DNA from: Halichondria panicea
Taxonomy: Eukaryota; Porifera; Demospongiae; Suberitida; Halichondriidae
Direction of reading: 5' to 3'
Assembly (NCBI RefSeq): GCF_963675165.1
Contig: NC_087377.1
Location: forward strand, 4,898,042-4,962,041
DNA length: 64,000 nt
Position 1 is the first letter of the stretch. Each line of letters begins with the position of its first letter. A program made the position numbers and the translations under genes. The notes under the pieces were generated by a model that was not told where the DNA came from, made no database searches, and was given only the letters and a program-made list of their open reading frames with translations. Positions 22,701 to 32,928 of this stretch are shown piece by piece.

Positions 22701-24713
22701 GCTGGTCAGAGGGAAATCATTGCTACCATCCAGCATGTAAGACCAAGAGAGAGAGTATCGGACGTAGGCATACTGTGTATCAGATGTATCTGGAGAGTAA
22801 CGTGACTGCTTGGAATTAGCACACTGACCCAAGCAATCCGAGTGTGAGTGATGATCCCTTTTTGATAGATTACGTCACCCATACTTGGATTGGTCGTGTG
22901 TAAATTCCAAACTTGTGACAGATACAGGAAGTCACGTTACTCTCCGCATACATCTGATGTACAGTTTGTCTACGTCTACATTCGAATCTCTCTCTATTAT
23001 ATACTCTTGGTATGACTGAAAGCCGTATATAACCCAAAATTTCAAGTGGCTTAATTTTTTCTGTTTTCGTGGGTAGTACATGTAATACCATAAAAACATT
23101 TATCTGTAATCTAGAAACGTGCAAAAATTTAAGGCGTGGGTATAAGCAAGTCAATCCACGATATTTATTCAACAAAATGCTTTTAGAGGTCTATACGGTA
23201 TAGTCCACACAGAACTGTTTTCCATTCAGCTGTATGAATAATATAATTTATGTATACACATAATTATTATATTACATGCATGAATGCCTATATATTATAT
23301 ACATAGGTTTACTGCACATGCATGCATGCACTGTGCTGTATACACTATTAATAGGAGTTGAAGATCAAAGAAAAGAAGAGTACAAGTTTGGCTGAGGAAA
23401 CTGAGAGGGTTAGGGTTGATCTCCAACTAGCCTTAAACAAAGTTAGTTTATAATTAAGGCGATGAATAGCACAATATTTTTCTGATAGTGTACAAAGTTA
23501 CTGACGTCTCTTAAGCAGTGCCGAGAAGAATCAGAGCAGAGCATAGCTGAAGTGAGAGGTCGTTGTGAGCAAGAAACCGATAGAAGGATTAAACAAGAGG
23601 TAAATACATGCACCTAGGGCTAATAAGGGGTTGCGGTTGTTAGTTTAAGCCATCTATAACTTGCTCATTCCTCTGCAGAGACAGGCTCGTAGGGTTTTTA
23701 AGCAACTGGACAGACGTGTGAAGGAGCCAGTCGTACTCTCACCATCAAAGGTACTGAAATAGTGTACACCATAACTAAATTCATTATAATTGCAGGGTAG
23801 GAAACGTGACGAGTCCCTACGAACTTACAGGCAGGAGGTTAAAGCGTTCACTGTGAATTTAGAGACACCTATCCAGTATTCCGATCGAAACCGGATCGGG
23901 AGTGGAAGTTTTGGATCTGTGTATGCAGTCAACTTGAATGGGGCTCCATGCATCGCTAAGCGTCTACACGACATACTTATGGGGCGTGGCAAACAAGAAA
24001 AAGTTGCACTGGACGAAAAGCAAGTATGCCATGAAAAGTTTTGTCGTGAGTGTGTTTTAATGAGCCAAGCAGAACACCCCAATGTTGTCAAATTCCTTGG
24101 AGTATATTTTGGTAAAGATGAGTTTGATCTGACACTGTTTATGGAACGGCTTCACACTGACCTTGAGGCGTACCTCAGCAGTACCCCAAACGTACCTCTT
24201 CCCACTAAGATATCGATTCTTCATGATGTCTCCTGTGGACTACTCTATCTCCACGAGGAGTGCTCTATCATCCATCGCGATCTCACAGCTGCTAACATTC
24301 TCCTAACAGCCGACAACCAAGCCAAGATAGCCGACCTTGGTGTGTCAAGAATTTTCGATAGAACTTTTTTACAACTCTCAAAGATTCCAGGCACTCTTGC
24401 ATACATGCCTCCTGAAGCTCTCAAAAATATTGCCAATTACGACGAAAGCCTTGACGTCTTTTCGTTTGGCGTTCTCACTCTTTGTGTTAGGATCCAAATG
24501 TCACCTGACCTCTCCTGGGATCATGTGCCCGATGATGTCCATGCCAAGGGGGAGCAAGAAATCTTCAAGAGAACATTTTGGATTGAGATAATGGAACAAA
24601 AACAACCTGAACTAATCTCGCTTGTCCTGTGGTGTTTGTCTGATGACCCTAAAAGCCGACCCAGCACTTATTGTATGAATGTTACCCTTCAAGAAATGAA
24701 ACACGACCTTTAG
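16761..24713 (+). CDS. UBAN coiled-coil protein kinase, intact 15-exon gene (kinase-type copy 2)
   Basis: Exons: 16761-17060, 17169-17927, 18431-18493, 18564-18680, 18752-18925, 18979-19350, 19530-19754, 19802-19960, 20729-21451, 22445-22551, 22613-22736, 23355-23441, 23489-23599, 23679-23750, 23796-24713. All have GT-AG borders and agreeing phases, giving about 1436 aa. Residues about 100-720 are coiled coil. Exon 6 starts AELYKEDFESERKDREK, matching the UBAN linear-ubiquitin-binding signature of NEMO, optineurin and ABIN. Residues about 724-964 form a disordered Gln/Pro/Asn-rich linker; exons 10-14 are a second coil. The last exon is a kinase: GSGSFGSV (exon residues 35-42), lysine 55, HRD at 160-162, DLG at 180, PPE at 205-207. 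No signal peptide or membrane segment is seen, so it is probably cytosolic. The HRDLTAAN loop lies between the tyrosine-kinase and TKL styles. Catalytic residues are present, so activity is likely. Its role as a ubiquitin-directed kinase is inferred from the domains. Confidence 0.8.
18979..19350 (+). other. Exon 6: UBAN (NEMO/optineurin/ABIN ubiquitin-binding) coil
   Basis: The exon opens with A-E-L-Y-K-E-D-F-x-x-E-R-K-D-R-E-K. Known UBAN coils share Y-x-x-D-F-x-x-E-R-x-x-R-E, which contacts Met1-linked diubiquitin. The same exon is found at 9720-10090 (frameshifted), 29827-30081 (fused to exon 7), 52238-52612 and 61619-62008, always with this opening and a following coil of about 100 residues. 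Confidence 0.75.
22746..22997. mobile_element. Small foldback element in the intron after exon 11
   Basis: The arms agagagagtatcgg...tatctggagagtaacgtgac and gtcacgttactctccgcatac...cgaatctctctct are imperfect inverted repeats. The duplicated kinase gene carries it at about 39106-39357. It has no coding capacity. Confidence 0.5.
23796..24713 (+). other. Kinase-domain exon (copy 2)
   Basis: A single 918-nt exon encodes 305 residues, beginning after the acceptor ttgcag at 23795. It carries a complete set of kinase motifs. It differs from the copy at 40139-41056 at a handful of residues, including R for G in CVRIQMSP and TFWIEI for KIWIEM in the C-lobe. The DLG in place of DFG occurs in active TKL-group kinases and does not by itself imply inactivity. 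Confidence 0.85.
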
Positions 24714-25287
24714 CAAAATAGTATTGAACTCAGGACTTTGATATAACTTGTTTCTATACAATCATGTATTATTTTATTCAGGCACGTATTTTGTTCCTAT
24801 ATAATTAGCTATATGTTTAGCGTTTCAGCATAATAAGAAATGAACATAATAATTATTAATTGTAAACTTGAAAATTGTTTTTATATACGTGAAAAATGTA
24901 TTGATTGTGCATGCACGCATGGCAATGTGACAGATAACAAAAATGTTGTCTTCAGTGCTTTAAACGTGTGCGGAGCTAGATTATTACGTAGCTATACGTG
25001 CAAACAACATTAACAGCATGCATGTATGCATGTATATTATACGTAAACTCTGCCCAGGGAAACTTTTTTAATTATACCTCCAATTATATCTGAATCTAGC
25101 TATAATTATATAACTATATAATTATATAACTATAATGAAATGCATGCGCATAATGCGCACAAAATCCTTCTGTATGAGATCCATGAATAATTTTAAAATA
25201 GTTGGTTCACTCCAAAAGATTAAGCTCGCGGTAATTATTATATACATGTATACAACCAAAGGAAATAATGATTGGGTTGAATAACGG
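24714..25287. other. Convergent spacer
   Basis: A+T-rich spacer between the 3' ends of the kinase gene and the small zinc-finger gene, with long taattata tracts at about 25080-25135. It is shared with 41057-41677. Nothing else is recognised. Confidence 0.6.
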
Positions 25288-27230
25288 CTAGACTAAGTCA
25301 TGAATTAGCTCACAGTCTCGATCTGTACAGTTTTTAACATGTATCCTAAACTTCTGAATCTCTCCCAATCGATGCTGTTTATTGCACACGGGACACACAA
25401 GGTTAGGATCGCAGGGAATTTGCTTCATGGTTGGCTCTCTGGTTCTGTCTTTCATTATACCATTGTATATACCCTCACCAGTTTGTACCTCATCAAGAAT
25501 ATCTTGATCATTCACTCGTCCTTTAGTGCCTTCCATTCTAAGACTTCGATCTTGAATGTTTGTGGGAGGATTTATGGACATGGTCGACATCATGTCTACT
25601 ACAGTAACTATGGAATTATCCTCCTTAACTTCAGCATGAGTGTGTATGGCTGGTGTACTTCCATCTTCATGTCTATTCTCGACTGTAAGTTCTTTTCTTG
25701 AATCGTGTACACTTTCTAACAAAGGGATGTTTTGATAATATGCTCCCGAAGAAATGTCTGGTGGGCTGTCTGGTGGGATGAGAATTCCATCGATATTATG
25801 GTAGAGATGATTTTGAGGTACTGAATTCGAAGGTGGTTGGTTCACGTACACTTTCTTTGTGTCGTTTTGAGGAATATCAGACAACTGATTGGAAGATTGA
25901 GGTATCCCTGCTTCAACGGCAGTCACAATACCTGAGGGTGGGAATTGGACAATCTGCTGTGATAGCGGAATTGGTGATCTTGATGTTTGGAAATTTGTTG
26001 GAGTTGATGCTTGTACATTGTGTACCGGTATACCAACTTTAGCTCCTTGCTCTGTTGGCGTATTTAGCACAGCGTTGTTTTCACTTTGGCGTCTTCGATT
26101 CGTGACTTGTCGAGGGCTTGTACTGCGATGTTGTCGACCATCGCGAGAAGTTTGTTTAAATGTAGCAGCTTTTAGAGCCTGCAAAGATAGTAGCAGAGAA
26201 ACGTTTGACAGGCAATATATAATTATCTGCGTATATATAAACAATTGTGAAGCTACACACATAAAGTAGATCTCGATTGATAACATACCTTAATTTCAGC
26301 CATTTTCTTCTCTAGGTCATTAAATTGCGTCTCTATTATCGCTTTGATTCACAAGGACCAGCTCAGCCTCTTTATACTGCAGTGTCAGCCCGTTTAACTG
26401 GATCTTTATTTTATGTAGCTCTTCATGCAAGTCTTCGACCTCTTTAAACTTTTTGTTGAGGAGACGTTTAAGAGATTGTTGGTGTTCTGGTGTCGATTCC
26501 TTTAATTGTGTTTGATACCAGTCACACTTACAAATCATGGCGTCTCTTTCTTTAGCCAACTCAGTAAATTTATTTGATAAATCTTCCATAGCAGTGTCCT
26601 TATCACGTAGTCGGTCGTTGAAATGCTGTTTTTCTGACTGAAGATTTGCATGACTTAATTATCTGTATAACAATTGATTACAACCGGTATAGTGTACATG
26701 CACTTTCTATTATGTGTAATCTATTGGCACATGATCACTCTTAGCAGGTCACCCAGCTATATATATAGTATAATACACTTGATAAGCTCCATGCATATAT
26801 ATATATAGCATATGCATATAGCTTGTGTTCGGACGTGTGACCTGTGTTAATAGGCCATCTCTCTAACACATCCACTGCACATTGGTGTACACAAGGGTGA
26901 CTGCTATGTACGACAGGTCTAGCTCACTGCACCGCTTTACTTTAACCACTTACCGAGAGGACATTTAGTTCACCTTCTAGCCTGTTCTTAGTGTCAGACA
27001 ATCCTTGTTCCAACACTTTCTTGTCATCGACAAGGCCCTTGAGTTTGGCCTCCAACTTTTGAGTATTTTCCTGCAAAGAAATGTAACTTGATCACAGATG
27101 TTTGTAATTGTATACTCAGACTCAGTCAGCTGCTTAGGTCAATTAAAAGGGCATTTAAAGAACGCACCTCTGATTCTCTCAGCAGGAATTCAAGGGATTT
27201 CACTTGTTGTACAAGCTCGTTTTGTGACAT
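25288..27230 (-). pseudogene. Small zinc-finger type gene, copy 2 (2-nt deletion in exon 3)
   Basis: Minus-strand exons: 27230-27168 (start MSQNELVQQV), 27070-26954, about 26637-26289, and 26178-25288 with the stop at its end. Without the lesion it would be about 473 aa: coil, then a Ser/Pro/Asn-rich linker and the C-terminal finger CPVCNKQHRLGEIQKFRIHV-KNC. At 26340, tt is missing relative to the copies at 6520, 49320 and 58050, so exon 3 reads NQSDNRDAI then stop. There is no UBAN-like sequence in its coil. The architecture (coil then finger of NEMO/TAX1BP1 style) resembles a short NEMO. A single 2-nt event could also be an assembly error. Confidence 0.7.
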
Positions 27231-27570
27231 CTGGAGGAATTAATGTTTAAAGTTAGCAAAACGTATAGATTTATTGTAAACTATAAAAAGAGTAGGCCTA
27301 AAGTAAAATTAATACCTGCCTAGGGTACGTAGGGAACTGAACATTTATATTCCTATAATTATAATTATCCAGGCTCTAGTTGGTAGTTTATCAGATAGAC
27401 TTGCCGTAGAAGTGTCCATTGTGCTGCAGCTACATCTATACAGTACTTTTACAAGTGCAACTCTTCCAAGAACTACATGTAGAAGTATAGGAGTGGCTAC
27501 AGTGTCCAGCCCCACCCCCAATTAAAGGGGAAGCACCGTCATGTCAGAGGAGATCTCCAGCTCTAGAAAA
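27231..27570. promoter_or_regulatory. Head-to-head (bidirectional) promoter region
   Basis: Only 340 bp separate the minus-strand start at 27230 from the plus-strand MAES start at 27571. The conserved box gtgtccagccccacc...ccaattaaaggggaagcacc lies at 27502-27538, directly before an in-frame upstream ATG at 27541. The same arrangement is kept at 50207-50563 and 58950-59404. Confidence 0.55.
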
Positions 27571-30500
27571 ATGGCCGAGAGTTCGAGTATGTGTTCTATT
27601 AAAAATTCCGTGGAGCTGAGCAAACTAGAACCCAAGAGCACTGGTTGTGATTATAATAACTTTGAAGAGATGCAGGGTGAAGAGGTTGAGCAAGCAAAGA
27701 GAGATGCTACTGCTGATAGTACTGGTATACTAATAGGACGGTTCCTCTTCAGGGGAGTGACTGGTGCTGTGGCTTCTCTTGGTGCGTTTGGACAGAAGAA
27801 TGGACCAAAAGGCGCTACAAAAATTAAAGAACCTCAATCACACAGGCAAACAACCGCGGAAAACCGAACCGGACCTCAACTACACGTATGTCATTATTAG
27901 TAGCTAGATATAGAGTAAACCACCGATTATCGAACACGTGCTATTTTCGAACGCTTGTTCTCGAGGACAGCGGCTCAGAGCACTATAAGCTGATAGTACC
28001 TAGGTATAGACAAGGTAAGGCTCTATTCAAGTCCAAACTCACGGCCAACAAAAATCTTCTTCGGCGGAGTTACAGGGCCAAATACTCAACTATTGGAACA
28101 GATTTAGTTCGAACATAGACACGATTCTTCGAACTCTCTCTCTCGTATAGACAGAAGGCTCTAAGCAGCTAGCTACAATGCATGACCGTAATCTACAACT
28201 AGTAAACTATGTACAGCTCTGGTTTCGAGGTCTGACTCCAAACGGTTAGACAATGGTGGCCTCTTGAAAAAGTTCAGTATTGCCATCAAAATCCGAACGA
28301 TTAATACCTTTTTATTCATAATTTCCTAAAGTTGCAGTATTACGTCATGGCTACACCGGAGATTATAAAGAAAAAGGCACTAATCGTTCGGATTTTGATG
28401 GCAATACTATCAGCTTAGTGCTCTGAGCCGCTGTCCTCGAGAACAAGCGTTCGAAAATAGCACGTGTTCGATAATCGGTTGTTTACTCTAATAGCCGGCC
28501 ACTAATACGCTATCTATAGTTACCGGTTACAATTACGATAAATTACTTTATGCTGCACTGATTTTTTGCAGGGAGAAGCTGACCCTTTGGATGTCGCCTT
28601 TCAGCATTCAGCAGAGCTACAACAGAAGAACGCTGAACTCACCAAGCGGTTGTCAACTTTGGAAAAAGAAAAGAAACTAGAAATTAATGATCTCACAACA
28701 CATTTGAAAGAGTTACAACGTGCTGTGACAGTATTGAACAGAGATGTTGAGAAAAAGGATAAAAAGATTGTCGAGATGAAAACATTGGTTCAAAAACTCT
28801 CTGACAAGAAGCGAGATGGGTCATTAGAACTTGCAAGGGCTCTCCATAAAAAAGATACTAAAATTGAAACGTTAACACAATTACTTCAAACAGAAAAAGG
28901 CAAACTCAGGGTTACTTCTACTGAGCTACAAGAAGCACTTCGAGAGAAAGAAACGCAAATAGCCGATCTAGAAAATCAACTGAAAGAGTATGAAGCTAAG
29001 GTGCTTGAAATGGAGCAAGTCAGAGACCACTCAAAGAGTCAGAGCAAGGCTATGCTGGTAGTGAAACAAGAGCTGGATGCAACCAAGGTGAATGAATGGT
29101 GATGTTTGGTGATTGTTTCACCAATAATTATAGCGCCAGAGTTTTAATGAACTCCTGATACATGTACGTGTATAAGAATGCTTTTAGGGCTTTACTAATA
29201 ATTATTTAACATACCACAGATGTCACATGATGATCTTGTGCAATACATTGGCTCCATGGAACGTCAAGTCGCTGATACAGAGGTACATAAATTACAGTGA
29301 TACGTTTCGGTGCTCAATTACATTCATTTGTTACATTGTACAGCAAGGTATATAATTATTACTGTATGTATATTTTAGACCCACTGTCGTAAACTCGAGG
29401 CTCAACTCAATGGTGCCAGAGAAGATTACAACATTGCACAGCAAGCATTTAGGGACACTAGGGAAGGTTTGGAGGCTGAGCTTGAAAGTGTTAGAGTGAG
29501 TCGACTGTTTGTACGTGTGACACTTTGACCATGACTCTCTTTGTAAGGTTATACTTAACATTATCATATTCCATGTATATAGGAGACCCACTCTAAGTTG
29601 TCGACCACCAACAGTTCACTGGAGGCTCAATTATTTCAGGCCCAAGAAAAGATAGACAATTTATCTGTCGAGAAAGAAGCATTCGTACAGGAGCGAGCAG
29701 TTCTGAAACAAGAGTTTGTTGAGCTTCACGATAAGCTGGGATTCGCTACAGCAGAGGTAAGCATATCAGTATAATTATGGTTACCGTATTGTTCACTTCA
29801 TGTACAGTACATGTTCACCATTGCAGGCTGAGCTGTACAAAGAAGACTTTGAGAATGAGCGGAAAGATAGGGAAAAAGCTCACGATCTTAAAGAAGAGAT
29901 GAGATTTGCTTGTGATGAAAAGGTTCACGCGATGGCAAAGGAACAACATGCTTTATTCGAAACTATACAAAATCTAACAAGAAAAATTAAAGAGATATCT
30001 AATAAAAAGAAACGCGTACAAACAAATATGTCAAAATCGGAGGCCCATGATGAACTGCTGAAGGTGCAACTGGATAATCATGTAAGTGTAATTCTGATGT
30101 GAAAAACTACTTTTATAGTTATTTTTGCAGTCACTTTGTGATGACAATGAAAAACTAAACAGATCTCTTCAAGAAGTACAGGAGCAGTTTGCTCGTCTGA
30201 AGGTACGTCACCTCGAGTTAAAGAAGGAGGTTACTATTGCCACACCCACCACTCCTTCTACTGAACCAATTCATCTCAACCAGGTACTTCATGGAAAATC
30301 TTCAGCTTAATTTGAAGCCTAAACCTGCTGTATAGCGCAACATTTTTGAGGCACTTACCTTTCGGGGAATGTCCTGAATAAATTTCATGAGTTGACTGCT
30401 TACCGAAATTCTAACAAAATGTTCATGGAATTAATTTTCATATATGCTAAGAGCGAAAATTTTGCGCTATACGATATTTGTACGAGTGATATGTATACGT

Positions 30501-31839
30501 GTATATTGCTCCTGCGTTCTGTTTACAGGTCTCTGTCATACAAGATACCCCTCAAGGAAGAAACTCGGACAGTAGCGACCCCACCGCTATACCAAGACCC
30601 GATCCGAGCAACAAGTATAGTATAGCTCAGCAACTACCAACCATGCCTAGCGTGAACATTGTTCCTCGAGAAACGCAGGACAACTATAACCCACAACCCG
30701 AGGCTAGACTTGTACCCAACTCGCCAACTGAAGGTCTCCCGTCTATGAACTTTGACGAACCTAGGTCAGCTCATGATAGGGTCGAGGTAAATGGTTTTCG
30801 AAATGCTGCCGAGCGAAACGAACGGCAATCATGTACTGGACCACAACCCGATAATAGCATCCGCTATCCTCCGGGCTTGAAAGTAAAGCAAAGTCGTAGT
30901 AGTGCCCCTAGTAGCACCAATCTAGCGCTACCGGAACAAGCGGCTAGCCCCACTGATGCCTTAAAAATGTCACTGGTTTTGGGCGATCAACAGTTGGAGA
31001 GACCCTCCAATATGCCTTCCGACTTCAATCAAAGCCATTACCCTGCTAACAACACTCACCAAGGAGGTGGCTATCAAGATCCAGTCAACAACTCTCAATG
31101 GCCAAACCAGCAACCATACCTGCAAGACCACTACTACCAGCAGCAGACAGTCCAGCCTGGTCCTCCTCAGTATGAACAGCCACGGTCACCACACTATAAC
31201 CCACAGCAACAGAATTATGGACCATCAAATGATCAGCAGCAAAGTCCTCACTGGTGTAACCATGGTCAGCAATATCCTAATTCTCAAAGGGAGAGCAACC
31301 AACAATACCAAGGTGCCAGACAACAAGCATACAACTATCCTAATGATGGACTGCAACCTCAGCAGTACAACACTATAACTCCGTCTTACCCAAGCAACTT
31401 CAGAGATGATGACGCCCATTCCCCTGTTTTAAATAACCATAACTCTTTGTCTGAAAACGCCTCTAATCCGATTCCATCAAACATTTCTTCACGGCCATCC
31501 ATTAACGGGTATGGTGTGGATATGAGCCCTGAAAAGCCAAAACCAAAACCACGAGCTCATTGTAAATCAGACACTCCCTCACCAGTTTCAAATCCACAAC
31601 AGCTCAATCCGAATCGTACCGAACTTCTTGTCAAACCCAACGGCCTGCAAGAAGGCATAGATCGAGAGATTAGCGAGGTAGCTGCTGCAGTGAGTCAGGT
31701 GACAAGGAAGGAAGGAGAAAGGGAGGGTGCTCCACTAGACCCCAACCTGGTCTGTCCAATGTGTATGAAGCAGTATCGCATCAGAGAAATACAACTGTAC
31801 AGAGCTCACGTCAACAAGTGCGATGGAACTAGACACTAA
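27571..31839 (+). CDS. Optineurin/NEMO-like UBAN coiled-coil zinc-finger protein, intact gene
   Basis: Exons: 27571-27885, 28572-29087, 29220-29282, 29379-29495, 29583-29756, 29827-30081, 30131-30283, 30529-31839. All phases agree, giving about 967 aa. An in-frame ATG at 27541 would add MSEEISSSRK. Exon 2 is shorter than in the kinase gene by 81 codons in frame. Exon 6 keeps AELYKEDFENERKDREK (UBAN) but is fused by deletion to the 3' part of exon 7. The last exon is a long Gln/Pro/Tyr-rich disordered region with EKPKPKPRAH, ending in CPMCMKQYRIREIQLYRAHV-NKC, a C-X2-C-X14-H-X3-C finger. UBAN plus a C-terminal finger is the NEMO/optineurin arrangement, so a cytosolic ubiquitin-reading adaptor is the best guess. 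Partners cannot be deduced. Confidence 0.78.
27913..28488. mobile_element. MITE with about 72-bp terminal inverted repeats, TA target site (intron 1)
   Basis: The left end GAGTAAACCACCGATTATCG and the right end (reverse complement GAGTAAACAACCGATTATCG) start nearly identical inverted repeats that run about 72 bp. TA flanks it at 27911-27912 and 28489-28490. The sister genes have the uninterrupted intron words gctagatataatag at this point. This indicates a Tc1/mariner-type non-autonomous element. A second internal inverted pair (ccatcaaaatccgaacgatta) is also present. Confidence 0.8.
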
Positions 31840-32414
31840 TGAACTCCCCAGTTTTTCTTTTGTTTTAGGTACAGTCGGAGTGCAGTACGTATAGCCATTT
31901 CTGCATTACCATGCCTAGGCTACTGTACCAGTTTTGTTTTGTATACTTGTCTCATGTATTCAAGGCTTTTTTCACTTCACTGTTGCTGTGATGTCATTAA
32001 TTGTGTGCATGGAATCAAGGGAAGTCCCAGGGGAAATCCCTCGCCCTTCCTGCCAAAAAGCAGCCACGCCCTTATAACTTTATATAGCTAGCTGGCCAGC
32101 CTAGCGCCTAGCTCGATCAGTTCTAGCCTCGATTCCAGGTAATTGTTTAGGCCTTGAGAAGGAGGCTAGATCAGTTCATGCTATAGCCTCGGTCCCAGGC
32201 CGATTTTTTTTTAATAGAACGAAGTTGAAAAATACGGCCTGGTATTGATTGTATCTGGGCGTGGCAGGAACAGGAAACAAAAGCAGAGATTCTTTACATT
32301 TTGTTTCCTGCTTTTTTTCTGTAATACTAAAGGTGTACGTAGAGGCATTTTACTCCCGTAAAAGTTACAGTAATTTAGCTCCGTGTCATGTTCTCAATTT
32401 ATAGCTAGCTAGCT
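31840..32414. other. Intergenic stretch with MITE-end fragments
   Basis: No gene is seen. Words of the family tagcctcgatcccaggccg appear at about 32125 and 32183, matching the termini of the palindromic MITE at 35217-35318 and fragments at 35787, 52101, 59953 and 63225. Confidence 0.5.
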
Positions 32415-32878
32415 ATGGCATGCAACGCGTTGTCTTGTTTGAAGCAAGATGGCCTCACTCTCATGGCAGAACAGGCCCAGGCTCTCAAGCTCCTGTTTGA
32501 GGGAAGGGACGTGTTTATCTGGTTCCCAACGGGGTATGGCAAGTCTCTCTGCTATATCAGTTGCTACCCTTTTTAATGGACTACAAGCTAGGTAGGACCA
32601 AGGCTCCTCCTGTTGACAGAAGTGTTGTTCTTGTTAATTGTCTCTTCCCTTGTATCTCTCATCATGAGACTCACGATTGACCAGATCAGGAGTCTAAACA
32701 ATAGAGGTGTTTCTGCTGCCATCCTCAGTAGCAATAAAGGAGTTGACAAAGATTTGGTTGCCACTGCCAAAGAAGTGTCTTCTGGGAAGTATTTCCTGCT
32801 GTATACTGCCCCAGAGGCTGTTGTTGAAGACCACTGTTGGAGAATTCATTTTTTGTTGTACCACGAGTCAATGTATTA
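32415..32878 (+). pseudogene. RecQ-like DEAD/DEAH helicase fragment
   Basis: From the ATG at 32415 the frame reads to a Walker A motif, FPTGYGKSLCY, then stops at about 32577. A second frame (about 32610-32878) continues with SSLVSLIMRLTIDQIRSL, corresponding to helicase motif Ia, and an FLLYTAPEAVVED segment. Only the N-terminal part of a RecQ-type helicase core is present, in two frames, with no motif II or later motifs. It is a broken fragment, probably dispersed with repeats. The LINE-like insertion begins 50 bp downstream. Confidence 0.65.
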
Positions 32879-32928
32879 AAAAACCACGCCCAGATCACGC
32901 CCAAATACAATCAATACCAGGCCTAGTA

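Larger units (their letters stand above)
19905..27540. repeat. Segmental duplication B (partner 36200-42137 plus 48723-50520)
   Basis: This spans the end of exon 8, the linker exon, the second coil, the kinase exon, the convergent spacer, the whole minus-strand small zinc-finger gene and the head-to-head promoter. It recurs at 36200-50520, where the copy is split by the BEL/Pao insertion. Identity is very high, with small indels and one block of about 225 bp (22030-22255) missing from the second copy. The left breakpoint lies inside the coding part of exon 8. Confidence 0.85.

Noticed and set aside
24331-24341. DLG instead of DFG taken as a sign of a dead kinase
   Set aside because: The Asp is kept, DLG is found in active kinases, and the loop lysine and HRD are intact.
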